A DNA stretch of 64,000 bases. Origin: Hofstenia miamia. Its lineage: Eukaryota; Xenacoelomorpha; Acoela; Hofsteniidae. Shown in pieces: positions 23,504 through 34,148 of the stretch. The translations under genes were made by a program, and so were the position numbers. Position 1 is the stretch's first letter, and each line of letters begins with the position of its first letter. The stretch spans positions 201,738-265,737 of the forward strand of contig CABFPE010000097.1 of assembly GCA_900660155.1 (NCBI GenBank), given 5' to 3'. The notes beneath the pieces were generated by a model, which was not told the origin of the DNA, ran no database searches, and saw nothing but the letters and a program-made list of their open reading frames with translations.

Positions 23504-25885
23504 AGGCGATACTAAGTAAAGGCCTCGTCACCCAAACAGATATTAAATTATTGTAGGCCCAACAATATCTCTTGAAATTTTAAAATTTCTTCTATACATA
23601 ATTGCATAGTTATCCAAAATAAAATTCATTTATTTTCAATATTATCAAATGTTATAAAAAATATTGCAATACACTAACTAAACAAATTTTGCTAACTTTG
23701 TCGAGGAAGTCTCGCTTTGTTTTAAACAACGTTTCTTACACATTCTAGAAATCAGAATGTTTGCTAAAGTTTCAAATACTTTGAGATCTTTACAACAGTC
23801 ATGTGAGTTCGCTATGGTAGAAAGTATCCTAACTGCAGACTTCCTACAGAGGGGCTTACTAAACTTAATAAAAAAACAATAAGATATAAAAACTGGTTTA
23901 CAAGTTCTTCTGAAGGATGAGTAAGTTTTCCGCGATTAACTAACTCTAAAAAATCTGAATTTTCAAGACAATGTGATTCCACACTGTATTGTTTATATTT
24001 CTTTGCAATGTAAGCAGCTATATATACAAGAGATTGATTAATGATAAATCTTCATCAGACAATAAAATATTACAGTTATCACAAGAATGATATGAATTTC
24101 TTGCGTTTATATCGATATCATCAAGACATTTACTTAGCAAAAGCATAGATTTATCAATGCGGAATCGCTCAAATACCTGTCTATAACTAATGTAAAAATT
24201 TCCACCTGATGATTGACGATATAGACCAAACTTTTCTTCGAGTTCATCGTTTTGAAATTGCCCAAGTAACACTTGAGAATATTTCAGTTCACCAAGTAAC
24301 ATGACAGATAAATCAATTAGTCCTTTGCAAGCTCTATATAAAGCTTTTGATGTGTCCCTAGTTAAACTATTTATTCTTGAGGATCCTGAAACAGGAGACA
24401 TAAATTTCGCTAATTGAGAAATGTTTTCCAAGTATAACAAATTTGGATCATTGATGGAGGTAATCGAATTTTTATATGGATTACACTGTGAAATTCCTGT
24501 TAATTGTGATTTAACGTTTACGATTGAAAAGAAATTTGAAAATATCTCAATAAATCGAGCAGTCTGATCAGCAATACCTTTTGTGGCAGTACAAACGCGT
24601 AGGGCATTAGCAGTATTCGTACAAAATACTTGAAGTACCAAAGAAACCTTTTGTCTTTCTATAAGAGATGGATTAATGGCAGCTTTAGTAAGACTAGACA
24701 GCTTTACAACATTGTTTTTTTCACAGTTGTAAAGTTTTTGTACATGGTACCAATCAGCAGCACATATTGTAGACGACTCAAAATCATAGAATTTTAAATT
24801 ATTAGATTTTTCATTTATCCAATTATTTCTTATGCATTTCATTAGATGTATAGTGTCGTTTATCAGAAAAAATCGATGAATATCCAAATTCTCTATCCAT
24901 GTTTCACTAATAGCCAATTCAGAATGCAATTTTTGATTTATTCGATGATTATCACAGATAGTTGCTATGACTTTGCCGCCACTTTCTGTAACTGCATCAA
25001 TACATAACTTAAGATTTTCTTTCAGAAATTTAAAATTAAAGCTGAAAATTGGTAAAATTCTAAACACAAATGATGGTCCACCAAACTGAAGCTTAATCAT
25101 AAACACAAGTACTGATCTTGCCATTTCTGTCTTAGAATCCAAGGTGTACGGTAGCTTAGAACATTACCACCATGATAGAACAGTCCAGCTTTAATGCTGA
25201 CTTCATAAAACATAAAAGAACAAGTTTTTTGCTATTCAGAAGCATTCGAGAATACAGATTGCACAAAAATTATATTGTCTTTCACTAAAGATGATGTCAA
25301 TCTTTGTAGTAGCCGAACACTTGGTAATCTTAAACGTTCACGTATCGAATTATAGCAAGATCTTGATATGGAAAACCATTGATATGCATCGGTTATGTCA
25401 TCCACACTATACAGTGATTTGTAGGTAAATTTATTAATTTTATTTGGCGATAAATATAATTAGACCTTTTGTTCAGAACATAATCATATAATTCCAACGA
25501 AATATAATGAGCGATTGCTTCAATTTCGGGGCATGCTCTTATTATGTCACTAGAGAGAATGGGAAGACAAATACGTTCAATCTTAGAATAGAAAACAAGG
25601 TGTACTTACCAGAATCAGAGTTCAAATTAAAAAATAGAGACCATTGAAATATTGGGCGATCGTGAAGATTGGAAAGCACTGCAAAAACAGAAGATGTTAA
25701 AATCCAACGACCTATCCGGAAAGGGTTAATGAATGAACGATATCTCGCTGTAATCATTTGCTCAAACAAACAGTGATATAATACATTAACATTTATATCA
25801 TTCTGATTTAACTATTTATATATATGGACCTACGATAATTTTACATATGTTTTGTTGACGAGGCCTTTACTTAGTATCGCCTTGA
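23501..25885 (-). mobile_element. P-superfamily DNA transposon, ends intact, transposase decayed
   Basis: This 2385-bp element has 38-bp terminal inverted repeats (23501-23538 and 25848-25885), beginning TCAAGGCGATACTAAGTAAA, with two mismatches. Inside, on the minus strand, lies a P/THAP9-type transposase. P elements move by cut and paste and make 8-bp duplications, which cannot be seen in the flanking TA repeat. Strong similarity of its two ends argues for fairly recent insertion, yet the gene is already broken, so it was probably mobilised in trans or has decayed since. Confidence 0.85.
23690..25400 (-). pseudogene. P-element transposase, broken
   Basis: Read on the minus strand: a helix-like YNSIRERLRLPSVRLLQR near 25360-25300 (coiled/linker region), then FYEVSIKAGLFYHGGNV at 25213-25160, the RNase H-like core. 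A long open frame 25142-24018 carries LVFMIKLQFGGPSF, ICDNHRINQKLHSEL, FFLINDTIHLMKCIRNNW, ERQKVSLVLQVFC and the C-terminal GQFQNDELEEKFGLYRQSSG typical of THAP9 and P transposases. YIAAYIAKKY and NRGKLTHPSEELV follow in another frame. At least two frameshifts are evident (between 25160 and 25142; near 24025). At the usual first catalytic Asp of the DEV box the codon is Tyr (25207-25205). An N-terminal THAP zinc finger was not found. Confidence 0.8.
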
Positions 25886-25970
25886 TATATATATATATAT
25901 ATATCAAGGGCGCCGTGAAAGGGGCAAGGGGAGCAGCTGCCCCCCTTTCAAGTAGAATATTTTGTATAAA
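25886..25970. repeat. TA run followed by a GC-rich palindromic transposon-end-like segment
   Basis: After 18 bp of TA, the sequence reads TCAAGGGCGCCGTGAAAGG and contains GGGGAGCAGCTGCCCCC, a near-perfect palindrome. This looks like the end of another short element, but no partner end was found. Confidence 0.35.
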
Positions 25971-28560
25971 ATTTATAGTCTAAAAAATAAAGCATTAGTC
26001 TCTCACAATGCAGTTCATTAATGCAACATGTGTCAATAGAAAACATATCTAATGATGAGAAAATTTTTGACATTATTCAATCAAAGTTCTTCTATTTTTG
26101 TTGCTTTGTTTTTTTGTTTTTAACTGTACATTTAATGGATGGATCTGTTGTTTTTTGTTATAAATTACATGACCTTCAACATGTTGAAAACTTCCTCTGC
26201 TTTAATCATTACATACAAAATTTAGTTTAGTAAAATTAAATCCAACATGATTGGTTTTGAAACGCCCATTAAGTAAATTGAGCTTTTCATTTTGAACACG
26301 TTACACGTGTTAGTGATAGAATTGCTAAAATAATCATAGGGGTGGCAATATAAGAAGAGCTTCTAATAATGTTAGACTATTAGAGCAGTTAGTAGCGGTA
26401 AACCAGACGAGCTCATTCTGTGTAATGTGCACAACACGCAGCCCTGGTTGAACGTATTTATGATCCTGCTATTGCAGAGGGGGCTCATAGATGCTAGAGG
26501 AAAACTGTGGAACATGGGCATTAGTTTACTAATGCTCATGGCCAACAAGAAACAGTTTCTTAGCCAGCCTTAATAATGGCTGTATAGGGTTAGGTGAAAA
26601 ATTATTAGTAGATTCAGGTAGTTATAACTCTTTGTGAGAGTGTGTATTGTTATATGCATATGCATAGTAAAAAAATTGATTGTTGCACAACAAACTTTTA
26701 GCATTTTCCTAATCTGCCTCTACCAATTACTCAATGGCAAGCTGAATATTGTAAACCTTAATCAAATTGTCAGGATTATGTATGCTAAGCATTCATCGTG
26801 AAAAATAAATGAAGACATAAATACATTCACTGAAAAAGTGATTGATGCATTTGGATCTAATAGACATCGAAATCAATTTTGGTTAATAACCGCAGAATAC
26901 TATTTACTTGTAAATTTTGAATTTACTTTAATTTTGTTTGATATTTAGAATACTGTGTTATTTTCTATATAATTGTAATCATTAGCAGAATTCAGCTTTA
27001 AATCTGTATAAAAATCTATGATAACTCAAATAATGAGTATTAATGTGTAAGTTGTTTCTGATACCCTAGGGTAGGGCTCATGCCCGGTCCGTACCCCGTA
27101 ACCACAAAAATAGGCCCGTTGGTTTGTCCGTGACTGTATCATAAGCTCGCTATGCTCGTAACTAAGTGATAATTTTACTATAATAACAAGAAAAATTGTC
27201 AATGTAGTATTATCCATGCATACCTAAATGTCGTGAAACCTACCAATGTAGTTTACGTCAAAAGCCTTTGTTGACATCCCTTAGAACTCATTTACTTTAC
27301 AAATCAAATCTCATAATCATAATTGTCAGGACCTCAAATTGCTTTGCTGTAGAAAAAGGGGTTTCAGTTATAACAATAGGAAACTACAATGCTTGTATGA
27401 CCTTACAAAATATGCAAGTTACTTTAATTCTTACGTTACAAAATAATGACATAAGTAAAGTAGGTTTATCAATGCAATATCAGAAGCTGAGAGTGAAATG
27501 GAATTCTGTTTTTGAAGAAAACAGTAAATCTTATCTGGATTAGTGTAATATTTTATGTGCTATGTTGTAAATCTACATGAAGGTTAGTTTTCACAACATA
27601 CATATACAAAGATAGATATATGGAATGGATAGATAGAAATTTTTTATCAATCAAATAGTCTTAGGATTTAAAATCTTCGAACAACGACAAATAATCATGT
27701 TAAGTTCAAAGCCCGTATATTTAAAATTCACCTTTTCCATAACATTATCAAATATTGTATTTGATTTATTTTTATAAATTTTTTATGTTATTAGTGGGCA
27801 CTGTTGAAATATAATTGATCGGTACTCTTTAAATCCTTCTACAATTTTATTGTTTCGATAAGAGTTATTTGACGAAGATAATTTGCTAAAATTGCAAAAC
27901 CAGGTTGTGAATATAGAAAACTATTTTATAGTCAATTTTAAGATTCATGCAATTTATAAACTTAGTCAACTGTTATATTTAAGGATATCAAGTAGACAAA
28001 ATCAAATCTAAAATGTCTGTTAAAATTAATATCTTGCTTAGAATCATGCATGGCCTGCTATTTGTCAATGCTTACACCAATAAAATACAAACCTTATCCA
28101 CTCAACAGACAGACGATTCATGACATGTTTTATAGACTAATAAATTATTAGACAATCCATTAAATAAACGTTTTTATCCATAAGTTACACACCATGGCGT
28201 GAGACAACGTTTATGCATTAACACTTCATTAGTTTGGATTACAGTTTTAAGTGCAAAGTTTAAATTTTGAAAAATTAATAATTCATGTATGTTATGATTA
28301 ATTTCAATTTGAGGCGTTTAATATTATGCGTTAATTGAAATTACATTGCATGTACATTGTAAGTGTATCCCATGCACATAGGTTGTAGATATATATATAA
28401 ATGCTTTCCAATTTATTGCATTCGAAGTAACTACATTTTTTTAAATTTTCCAGACAATGTATATGTAATCTTTGCGGTACTTATAGTACACGAATTTGAC
28501 TTAAATTTGTATTAGTCAAAAGCTATCGATGTTACTTCCATCGTAAAAATAATTTTTAAT
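25971..28560. other. AT-rich intergenic stretch
   Basis: No gene was recognised. Open frames such as 26021-26230 and 27268-27543 have no known motif and no splice context. A GC-richer patch (27061-27130, with CCCGGTCCGTACCCCG) shares the words GGTCCGTACCC/GGGTACGGAC with 62690-62710 and may be a scrap of a repeat. Confidence 0.4.
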
Positions 28561-29339
28561 GTTTTTTTCAGGAGAACAAACATGGCCAATTGCCAAGTGT
28601 TATTTTTCGGCTTCTACCTCTGCCTCCCTTACTTTCATCGTTTGTTTTTTAGCGGCAATTCTCAGCTGTATTACATAACAAATGGTTTTGGCCAACTCTT
28701 CGAAATGGCAGTTTGATTTCTCAGTAAGTATAAATTATTTCGTGTAAAACACTAGAGAAATATAAGACAGTAAAAATTTGTATTTCCTAGGTACGAATAA
28801 AAATTCTACTGAATTACTACTAGCATAAAATACAAACAGGTTGTCAATATGAGAAGGCGTTCGTTTACAAAATGAATTGTAGTGTAAGCAACTATTTAGC
28901 AATTTTTTCTTTTTTATTAACAAATGTTGAATTAAGAAATTTGTTGTTTGATAATTTTTCTTTATAAATGAATCAGTAATCATTTGATATGAGGGAATGT
29001 GAGAGATCTCTACAGTGTATTCTACAGCCATAATTAAAATATGCAAGTTCTATTTGTAAACTTTCCTCAGTTGTACATAAACCAAAAGTTATTGTATCCA
29101 TTCGCGATTCATTATCAACATAACCTTGAATTTGACAGTGTATTCCAGTGACTATACATAAAATACTGAATGAGCCTTGCCATATCTAGAATATCAATGA
29201 ATGAAACTGCACCAGCTCATAAACTACTTCGCACTACATGTAGTATCATTAATGAATAAGTTATGATTTCATTGTTCCAAAAATCAAATAACCGCCAGTA
29301 ATTTTCACACAAAGTGACGCATCTGAATAAAAAGATGCT

Positions 29340-30500
29340 TCAAATCAGGCATTCTTGCGTAGAGCAAGACGCTGAGTTTTTAAACAAAAAACTAACTTTC
29401 TGCATTTGCAACATCAGGTTTACTTACACTTTTAATTTCTGACAACTCAATTGCAGAAAATGAAATATGTGGTTGACTGTTTAATGAGATCCAAAGTAGT
29501 TGTCCTGAAGTGATCTTAGGTCCACTTGTTTCAGGTTCATTTATATGCTTTAGCTTACTAACTCCAAAGCTTCAGCTTTTGTTTGGTTTGAAATCCAAAA
29601 AGAGTCAACCTCTTCTCATTTATTTCAACTTCCTTTTCTTTATTTTCCTGAAGTATTACTGATCCACTCAACCTTAAGTTTCTTATTGGACTTTAGAGAC
29701 AATTATTACTCTATCTGCTGGGCACGATCCCTGCAATATTACATATCATTTCTGAAACCTCTCGTGAACAGCTTTGGGCATTGTCAACCCGTATACTCCA
29801 CTAAGAAACTTTCAAGGAACGCGTTTTGAGCAGTAAACTTGCAGACGTAGAACAACAGAACTAGTGCATTTCTCTGCAGAGAAGCTGTCTTTATGTCTTC
29901 AATGTAGATAGATCAAGAATACTTATTTGCAAGACAAGGTCAGTCTGTACTTTTGTCTAAACGCGGTTGGTGCATAAGCATGAGGTTCTTCTTCATTCAT
30001 AAATCCGTGCGCTACTAACATACCTTCGCGGATATCATTCACTGTCCAGCTAAGAACGCATTTAGTATTTACAACTTTTAATCTTTTCCAGTTATCACCA
30101 ACTCATTTCGTATAAACTTCATTCTGATTCCAAATATTCTTTCTAAGCGTTTTTTGTTCGTGATTTTGATGTTTGGCTAGAAAAAACTATTTGTTAAGCT
30201 ATATTCCAGTCGTTTATTTTGTTATATGTTGTATGCAGAGATGCTATAATTTTCTCGTCAAACAATGCCTTAAATCCTTTTTGTGAAAAATGCAGCCATT
30301 TCGTTTCTTGCTAATGACCTCAATATTTTCAGATCTTAGAGACTTCTTATCTTCACGCACACTTTCCTTTGATAACTTTTTAATTTCTTTCAACTCTAAA
30401 GACAATGATCTTAGTACAACTATTTCAATCTCTCTGAACTAGTCTCCATATATTATGTAAGAGATCAATAAGTTTTCATCAACATTCTTTTCGCTCTAAT
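29340..30500 (-). mobile_element. Ty1/copia-like LTR-element fossil (reverse transcriptase region)
   Basis: On the minus strand several short conserved stretches of a copia-type reverse transcriptase appear in the expected order: a KARLVARGF-like block near 30000, an APTAFRQ block with a DIKTASLQ counterpart further on, and an SGQLLWISLNSQPHISF-like block near 29480. The copy is old and broken, with many breaks; capsid and integrase regions and terminal repeats were not recognised. Its limits are approximate. It could belong to a neighbouring LTR family. Confidence 0.45.
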
Positions 30501-31199
30501 CCAACATGCTAATTTCAACAGATAGACGTCAAGTGTACATTATTCATCTCCCGCTCTTTCTTTACGCATCTCATTCCTGACATCTTGATACCTCATTGGC
30601 AGCTAAGCGGAATCGTCTTATTTATCGAGTTCTTCGTTGGATTTTTCCCTCACATATATTTTACTGCTCACTCCTCATCAAACGAATTTTTTTACTTATC
30701 TTCATTTATCGGTTTAATATTTTTCAACAAATCCTTTTTGGTTGCTATGACATTGATCCCTATGACTTTTTGCCATGTTCTCTTGAAATTGTTAACTTCC
30801 GCTTATCAAGCAAGGTCACATTTTTATTCGAGAAATTCACAAATCTCTGCCGCCAAAAATTTCCTTTATGGGTGGTTCCGCTCGCAAATTTCATTTTTTC
30901 TAGTCAAAGTGAACCTTCCTGGGCAAATTTTGAAAAATGGCCGATCTTGCTGAAACGTGGTTTTTATATGATATCACCTTTTCATATAAAATGCAATGGT
31001 AAGTACATGTGCATCTATTTCTTGTCTAGGAAAGATAGGAAATTCTGTTTGGATTTGATGCTTCAATATTGTAATAAACTTCAAACTACATTTGAGAGAC
31101 CAAAAGGCTGTAGGCAAGGGTTTTGTTAATGAAATTGATTATTTTCGAAAAGAAAATTTCAATAAAAGTGGCCAAATCAGGATATTTTTTGCATTACTC
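30501..31199. other. No assigned feature
   Basis: Two overlapping plus-strand open frames (30585-30953, 30596-31129) lie here. They are Phe/Ser/Leu-rich, match no family I know, and may be chance frames opposite decayed transposon DNA. Confidence 0.35.
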
Positions 31200-31597
31200 G
31201 TTTCATTTTTTTAATAGATCGTAAGATAGATAGATAGATTGTATTTGATAGCGCTCGCAATCCTAAGATTGAGCAGTAGCGACTAGTTACAACAAAATGC
31301 AAAATGAAAATTATAAAGAATTACAAAACAAACTATACGTAGTTAACCGGATAATTCTTCTCTATTTGGGTAAATACGAAGCATCTTTGTGAACGTATGG
31401 AAGAGATTGGATGATGCCCAGTAAAAGATTGTGTAGAATGTGATCTTCGGATTGCATTTCTCATAAGCTTTCGCATTGAGCTATTCTATGTTCTTCTAGT
31501 GATTTAAGGTAAGTAACAACAAGGGCGTCACTACATGTTAGTTTGTAGATATAGGCATTGCAAAACGCGCGCTATATCATTGGTTTGAGTCTTAGTT

Positions 31598-32126
31598 ATA
31601 AAAAGTGCCAGACAGACAGAATGAACCACAGCATTCTACAACAGATCTCACAACTGCTATGTTTCAAAATAATGATGGTATGAATTCTCTTCGAGGCTTT
31701 TCATACGATATTTTAATGTTTGTTTCATTTCAGATTTGACTGAAATTCTATACTAAAAAGAGGGGCCGAAGATACGTGTTTAATCACACTTCCATTGTCA
31801 TGGCATGGCATTCAGGAGGAAGGTCAAGCTGTTTTATAAAGGATATTGTAAGTTCTTTGGTTTTGTCATTTTTCGAGGTTGATCCATCGATAGAAACCAA
31901 GTGAAACACTTGTTCTATCACGCACGTATCTTCGTTGCTGCTCCGGTGTAAATGGTGCCAAGATGTAGTGTTATTTGAAAATTTAAGATGATTGTGTAAT
32001 AAACAATGTAAAGATCCAGAGACCTAGTTTGGTACTTTGGGGTAAGGCGAGTTCTTATGTGCATAAAGTTTGACCCGTAGTTTCCGATTAGAAAGAAAGG
32101 TGTAATGTACCCTAGACCATTTTCAG
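31598..32126. repeat. Exact duplicate, copy 1, ending at a single N
   Basis: These 529 bp are repeated at 32128-32656 with no difference seen by eye; only the N at 32127 separates them. Such a head-to-tail copy broken by one N is best explained by two overlapping contigs joined without merging. Confidence 0.85.
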
Positions 32127-32127
32127 N

Positions 32128-32656
32128 ATAAAAAGTGCCAGACAGACAGAATGAACCACAGCATTCTACAACAGATCTCACAACTGCTATGTTTCAAAAT
32201 AATGATGGTATGAATTCTCTTCGAGGCTTTTCATACGATATTTTAATGTTTGTTTCATTTCAGATTTGACTGAAATTCTATACTAAAAAGAGGGGCCGAA
32301 GATACGTGTTTAATCACACTTCCATTGTCATGGCATGGCATTCAGGAGGAAGGTCAAGCTGTTTTATAAAGGATATTGTAAGTTCTTTGGTTTTGTCATT
32401 TTTCGAGGTTGATCCATCGATAGAAACCAAGTGAAACACTTGTTCTATCACGCACGTATCTTCGTTGCTGCTCCGGTGTAAATGGTGCCAAGATGTAGTG
32501 TTATTTGAAAATTTAAGATGATTGTGTAATAAACAATGTAAAGATCCAGAGACCTAGTTTGGTACTTTGGGGTAAGGCGAGTTCTTATGTGCATAAAGTT
32601 TGACCCGTAGTTTCCGATTAGAAAGAAAGGTGTAATGTACCCTAGACCATTTTCAG
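32128..32656. repeat. Exact duplicate, copy 2
   Basis: Second copy of 31598-32126; unique LINE sequence resumes at 32657 and reads on in the expected direction into the endonuclease N-terminus. Confidence 0.85.
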
Positions 32657-32995
32657 ACTGCAGACATATCGTGGGGTTCAATCTTATAACCAGGAAATCG
32701 AACTGCCGCATCGGTTACTAACGGAAAAAGGTTAGATTCGACAATCAAAACTATATTCGGGTGATTGTTGGACATAATCAAACAGTAAATTTCTTTCCAT
32801 TTCGTAGCGAATAGATTGGGCATTGCTGAGGAAAATACCAGGAATCAACGACAATTCTGTAGGTACTTCCTTGTTGTCTTTATAAAGACTCAAGTATCTT
32901 ATCTTAAGACGCGTTTTTTCAATACCAAACTGCACTAGTTCATACTTTTTCTTAAGTAATTGTTTATCTTTCAGTCTGTCTGTTGGGCTCAATTC

Positions 32996-34042
32996 TGGCA
33001 GGATAAACTTCTAAATACATAATTAGAAGGATTTTCGTACATATAAAATAATCAAATCTTCCTATACATATATATATATATATATATTTTCTGTACTTTT
33101 TTGCTTCTGAAAATTGCAAATTTTTACACTAAAACGCTAATGCCACTTTCATTGCTTATCTAGGAAAAAATTAAAGACAGTTTTGGATAGCTAAATTATA
33201 TATCTAAAACTTGTCGACAAGTTTTTTTATTTCAAAATGATTTGGAGATAATTGATACAAAAAGGAGAAATATAGCTATTTTTCTTTATTTTCGATGAGA
33301 ATTGTAGAAAACCTGGGTCGAAAATAAAAAAACAGCTTTGATTAGATATATAGATATGCTCTGACTTTGCGTACGGTGCACCTAAGCGAGATTTGGGTAG
33401 ACCTTACGGAAAGAGAAATACTTGATCTCCCATGACGTTGTTATTATCTGAACATTAGGTATGGAATTAATTTGAAAGTTTTTCTTTAAAAAATAGTTAG
33501 TACTTTCACGTACATCTTGCAAAGGCATAATATTTAGCATAAATATGCACCATTACGTGGGCGAACATTTACACATGGATATGTCCATGTCCAAGCATTT
33601 CCAAATTTTTTAATAGACTTGGACACAATTGTTCGATAATGTGAACAAAAAGGTTCGTAGCTTTAAAGCCGCGCGAGGTAGATTATGTTTAAGCACTATT
33701 TTGTAATCATTGTATGGCCACACATAACTTACACATGTGATTTATTGTTTGAATATAGTCCGTTTTCCGCATCGAATGCTCAACACTGTTTGAACAGCAA
33801 AGCGTATTTGCTTTTCAAGTTTGCACACAAATAGTAGCTAAGTGTAATCTTCAGCATTATTGACAATATTTTGATAAAGTTGAACAACAGTGGACGTGCA
33901 CGTTGCTCCCTGGTATAAAGTTTGCACAAACTTTACCCTTTTGTTCGTTAGCAGAAGTCTTACGTAAGGTATACAACGTCCGCTGTACTTTAACCTTGTT
34001 TTTATAAACCGTTACTAACTATGACTCATCGTTTGTGTTTAG
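32996..34042. other. HNF4 upstream flank
   Basis: No coding exon was recognised. It has a TA microsatellite at 33065-33087. GTTTAG at 34037-34042 could be an acceptor, leaving GGAAGA as leader before the HNF4 ATG, so a non-coding first exon and the promoter may lie further upstream in this stretch. Confidence 0.4.
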
Positions 34043-34048
34043 GGAAGA

Positions 34049-34148
34049 ATGGAGCCCCCTAGTAACGGAAATTCCCAACTATCCTCCCCTCCAAACGTGT
34101 TTCAGTTCCAAGCCCCCCAACTTCTTTTATCTTCGTCTCACGCTACTG
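34049..34148 (+). CDS. HNF4: HNF4 exon 1 (A/B region)
   Basis: Starts [15 protein letters not shown]; Pro/Ser/Gln-rich N-terminal region without a known fold. Ends ACT G|GTTTGT, phase 1, and joins exon 2 to make an Ala codon. An in-frame stop (TAG, 34040-34042) lies just upstream of the ATG. Confidence 0.75.

Larger units (their letters stand above)
31200..32995 (-). mobile_element. Truncated LINE with APE endonuclease remnant and 3' end
   Basis: On the minus strand, 32992-32640 gives the N-terminus of an APE-type endonuclease (SNAQSIRYEMERNLLFDYV, then ESNLFPLVTDAAVRFPGYKI), followed by decayed text near 32500 that includes LGTIY. Downstream the element reaches a 3' end at about 31290-31210, CTTAGGATTGCGAGCGCTAT then a (TATC)n tail, like the LINE ending near 61370. 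The reverse transcriptase is missing, so the copy has a large internal deletion. The block 31598-32126 is duplicated by an apparent assembly join, so real length is about 1.27 kb. CR1/Jockey-like by its endonuclease and short tandem tail. Confidence 0.65.

Noticed and set aside
25712-25726. AAAGGGTTAA as a piggyBac end inside the P element
   Set aside because: No matching opposite end with TTAA was found nearby.
28735-29046. Minus-strand frame of 103 codons
   Set aside because: No motif, no splice context; similar lengths occur by chance in this AT-rich DNA.
30585-31129. Two overlapping plus-strand open frames of 122 and 177 codons
   Set aside because: Composition is unusual (Phe/Leu/Ser-rich), two frames overlap, no family similarity, and they lie among retroelement debris.
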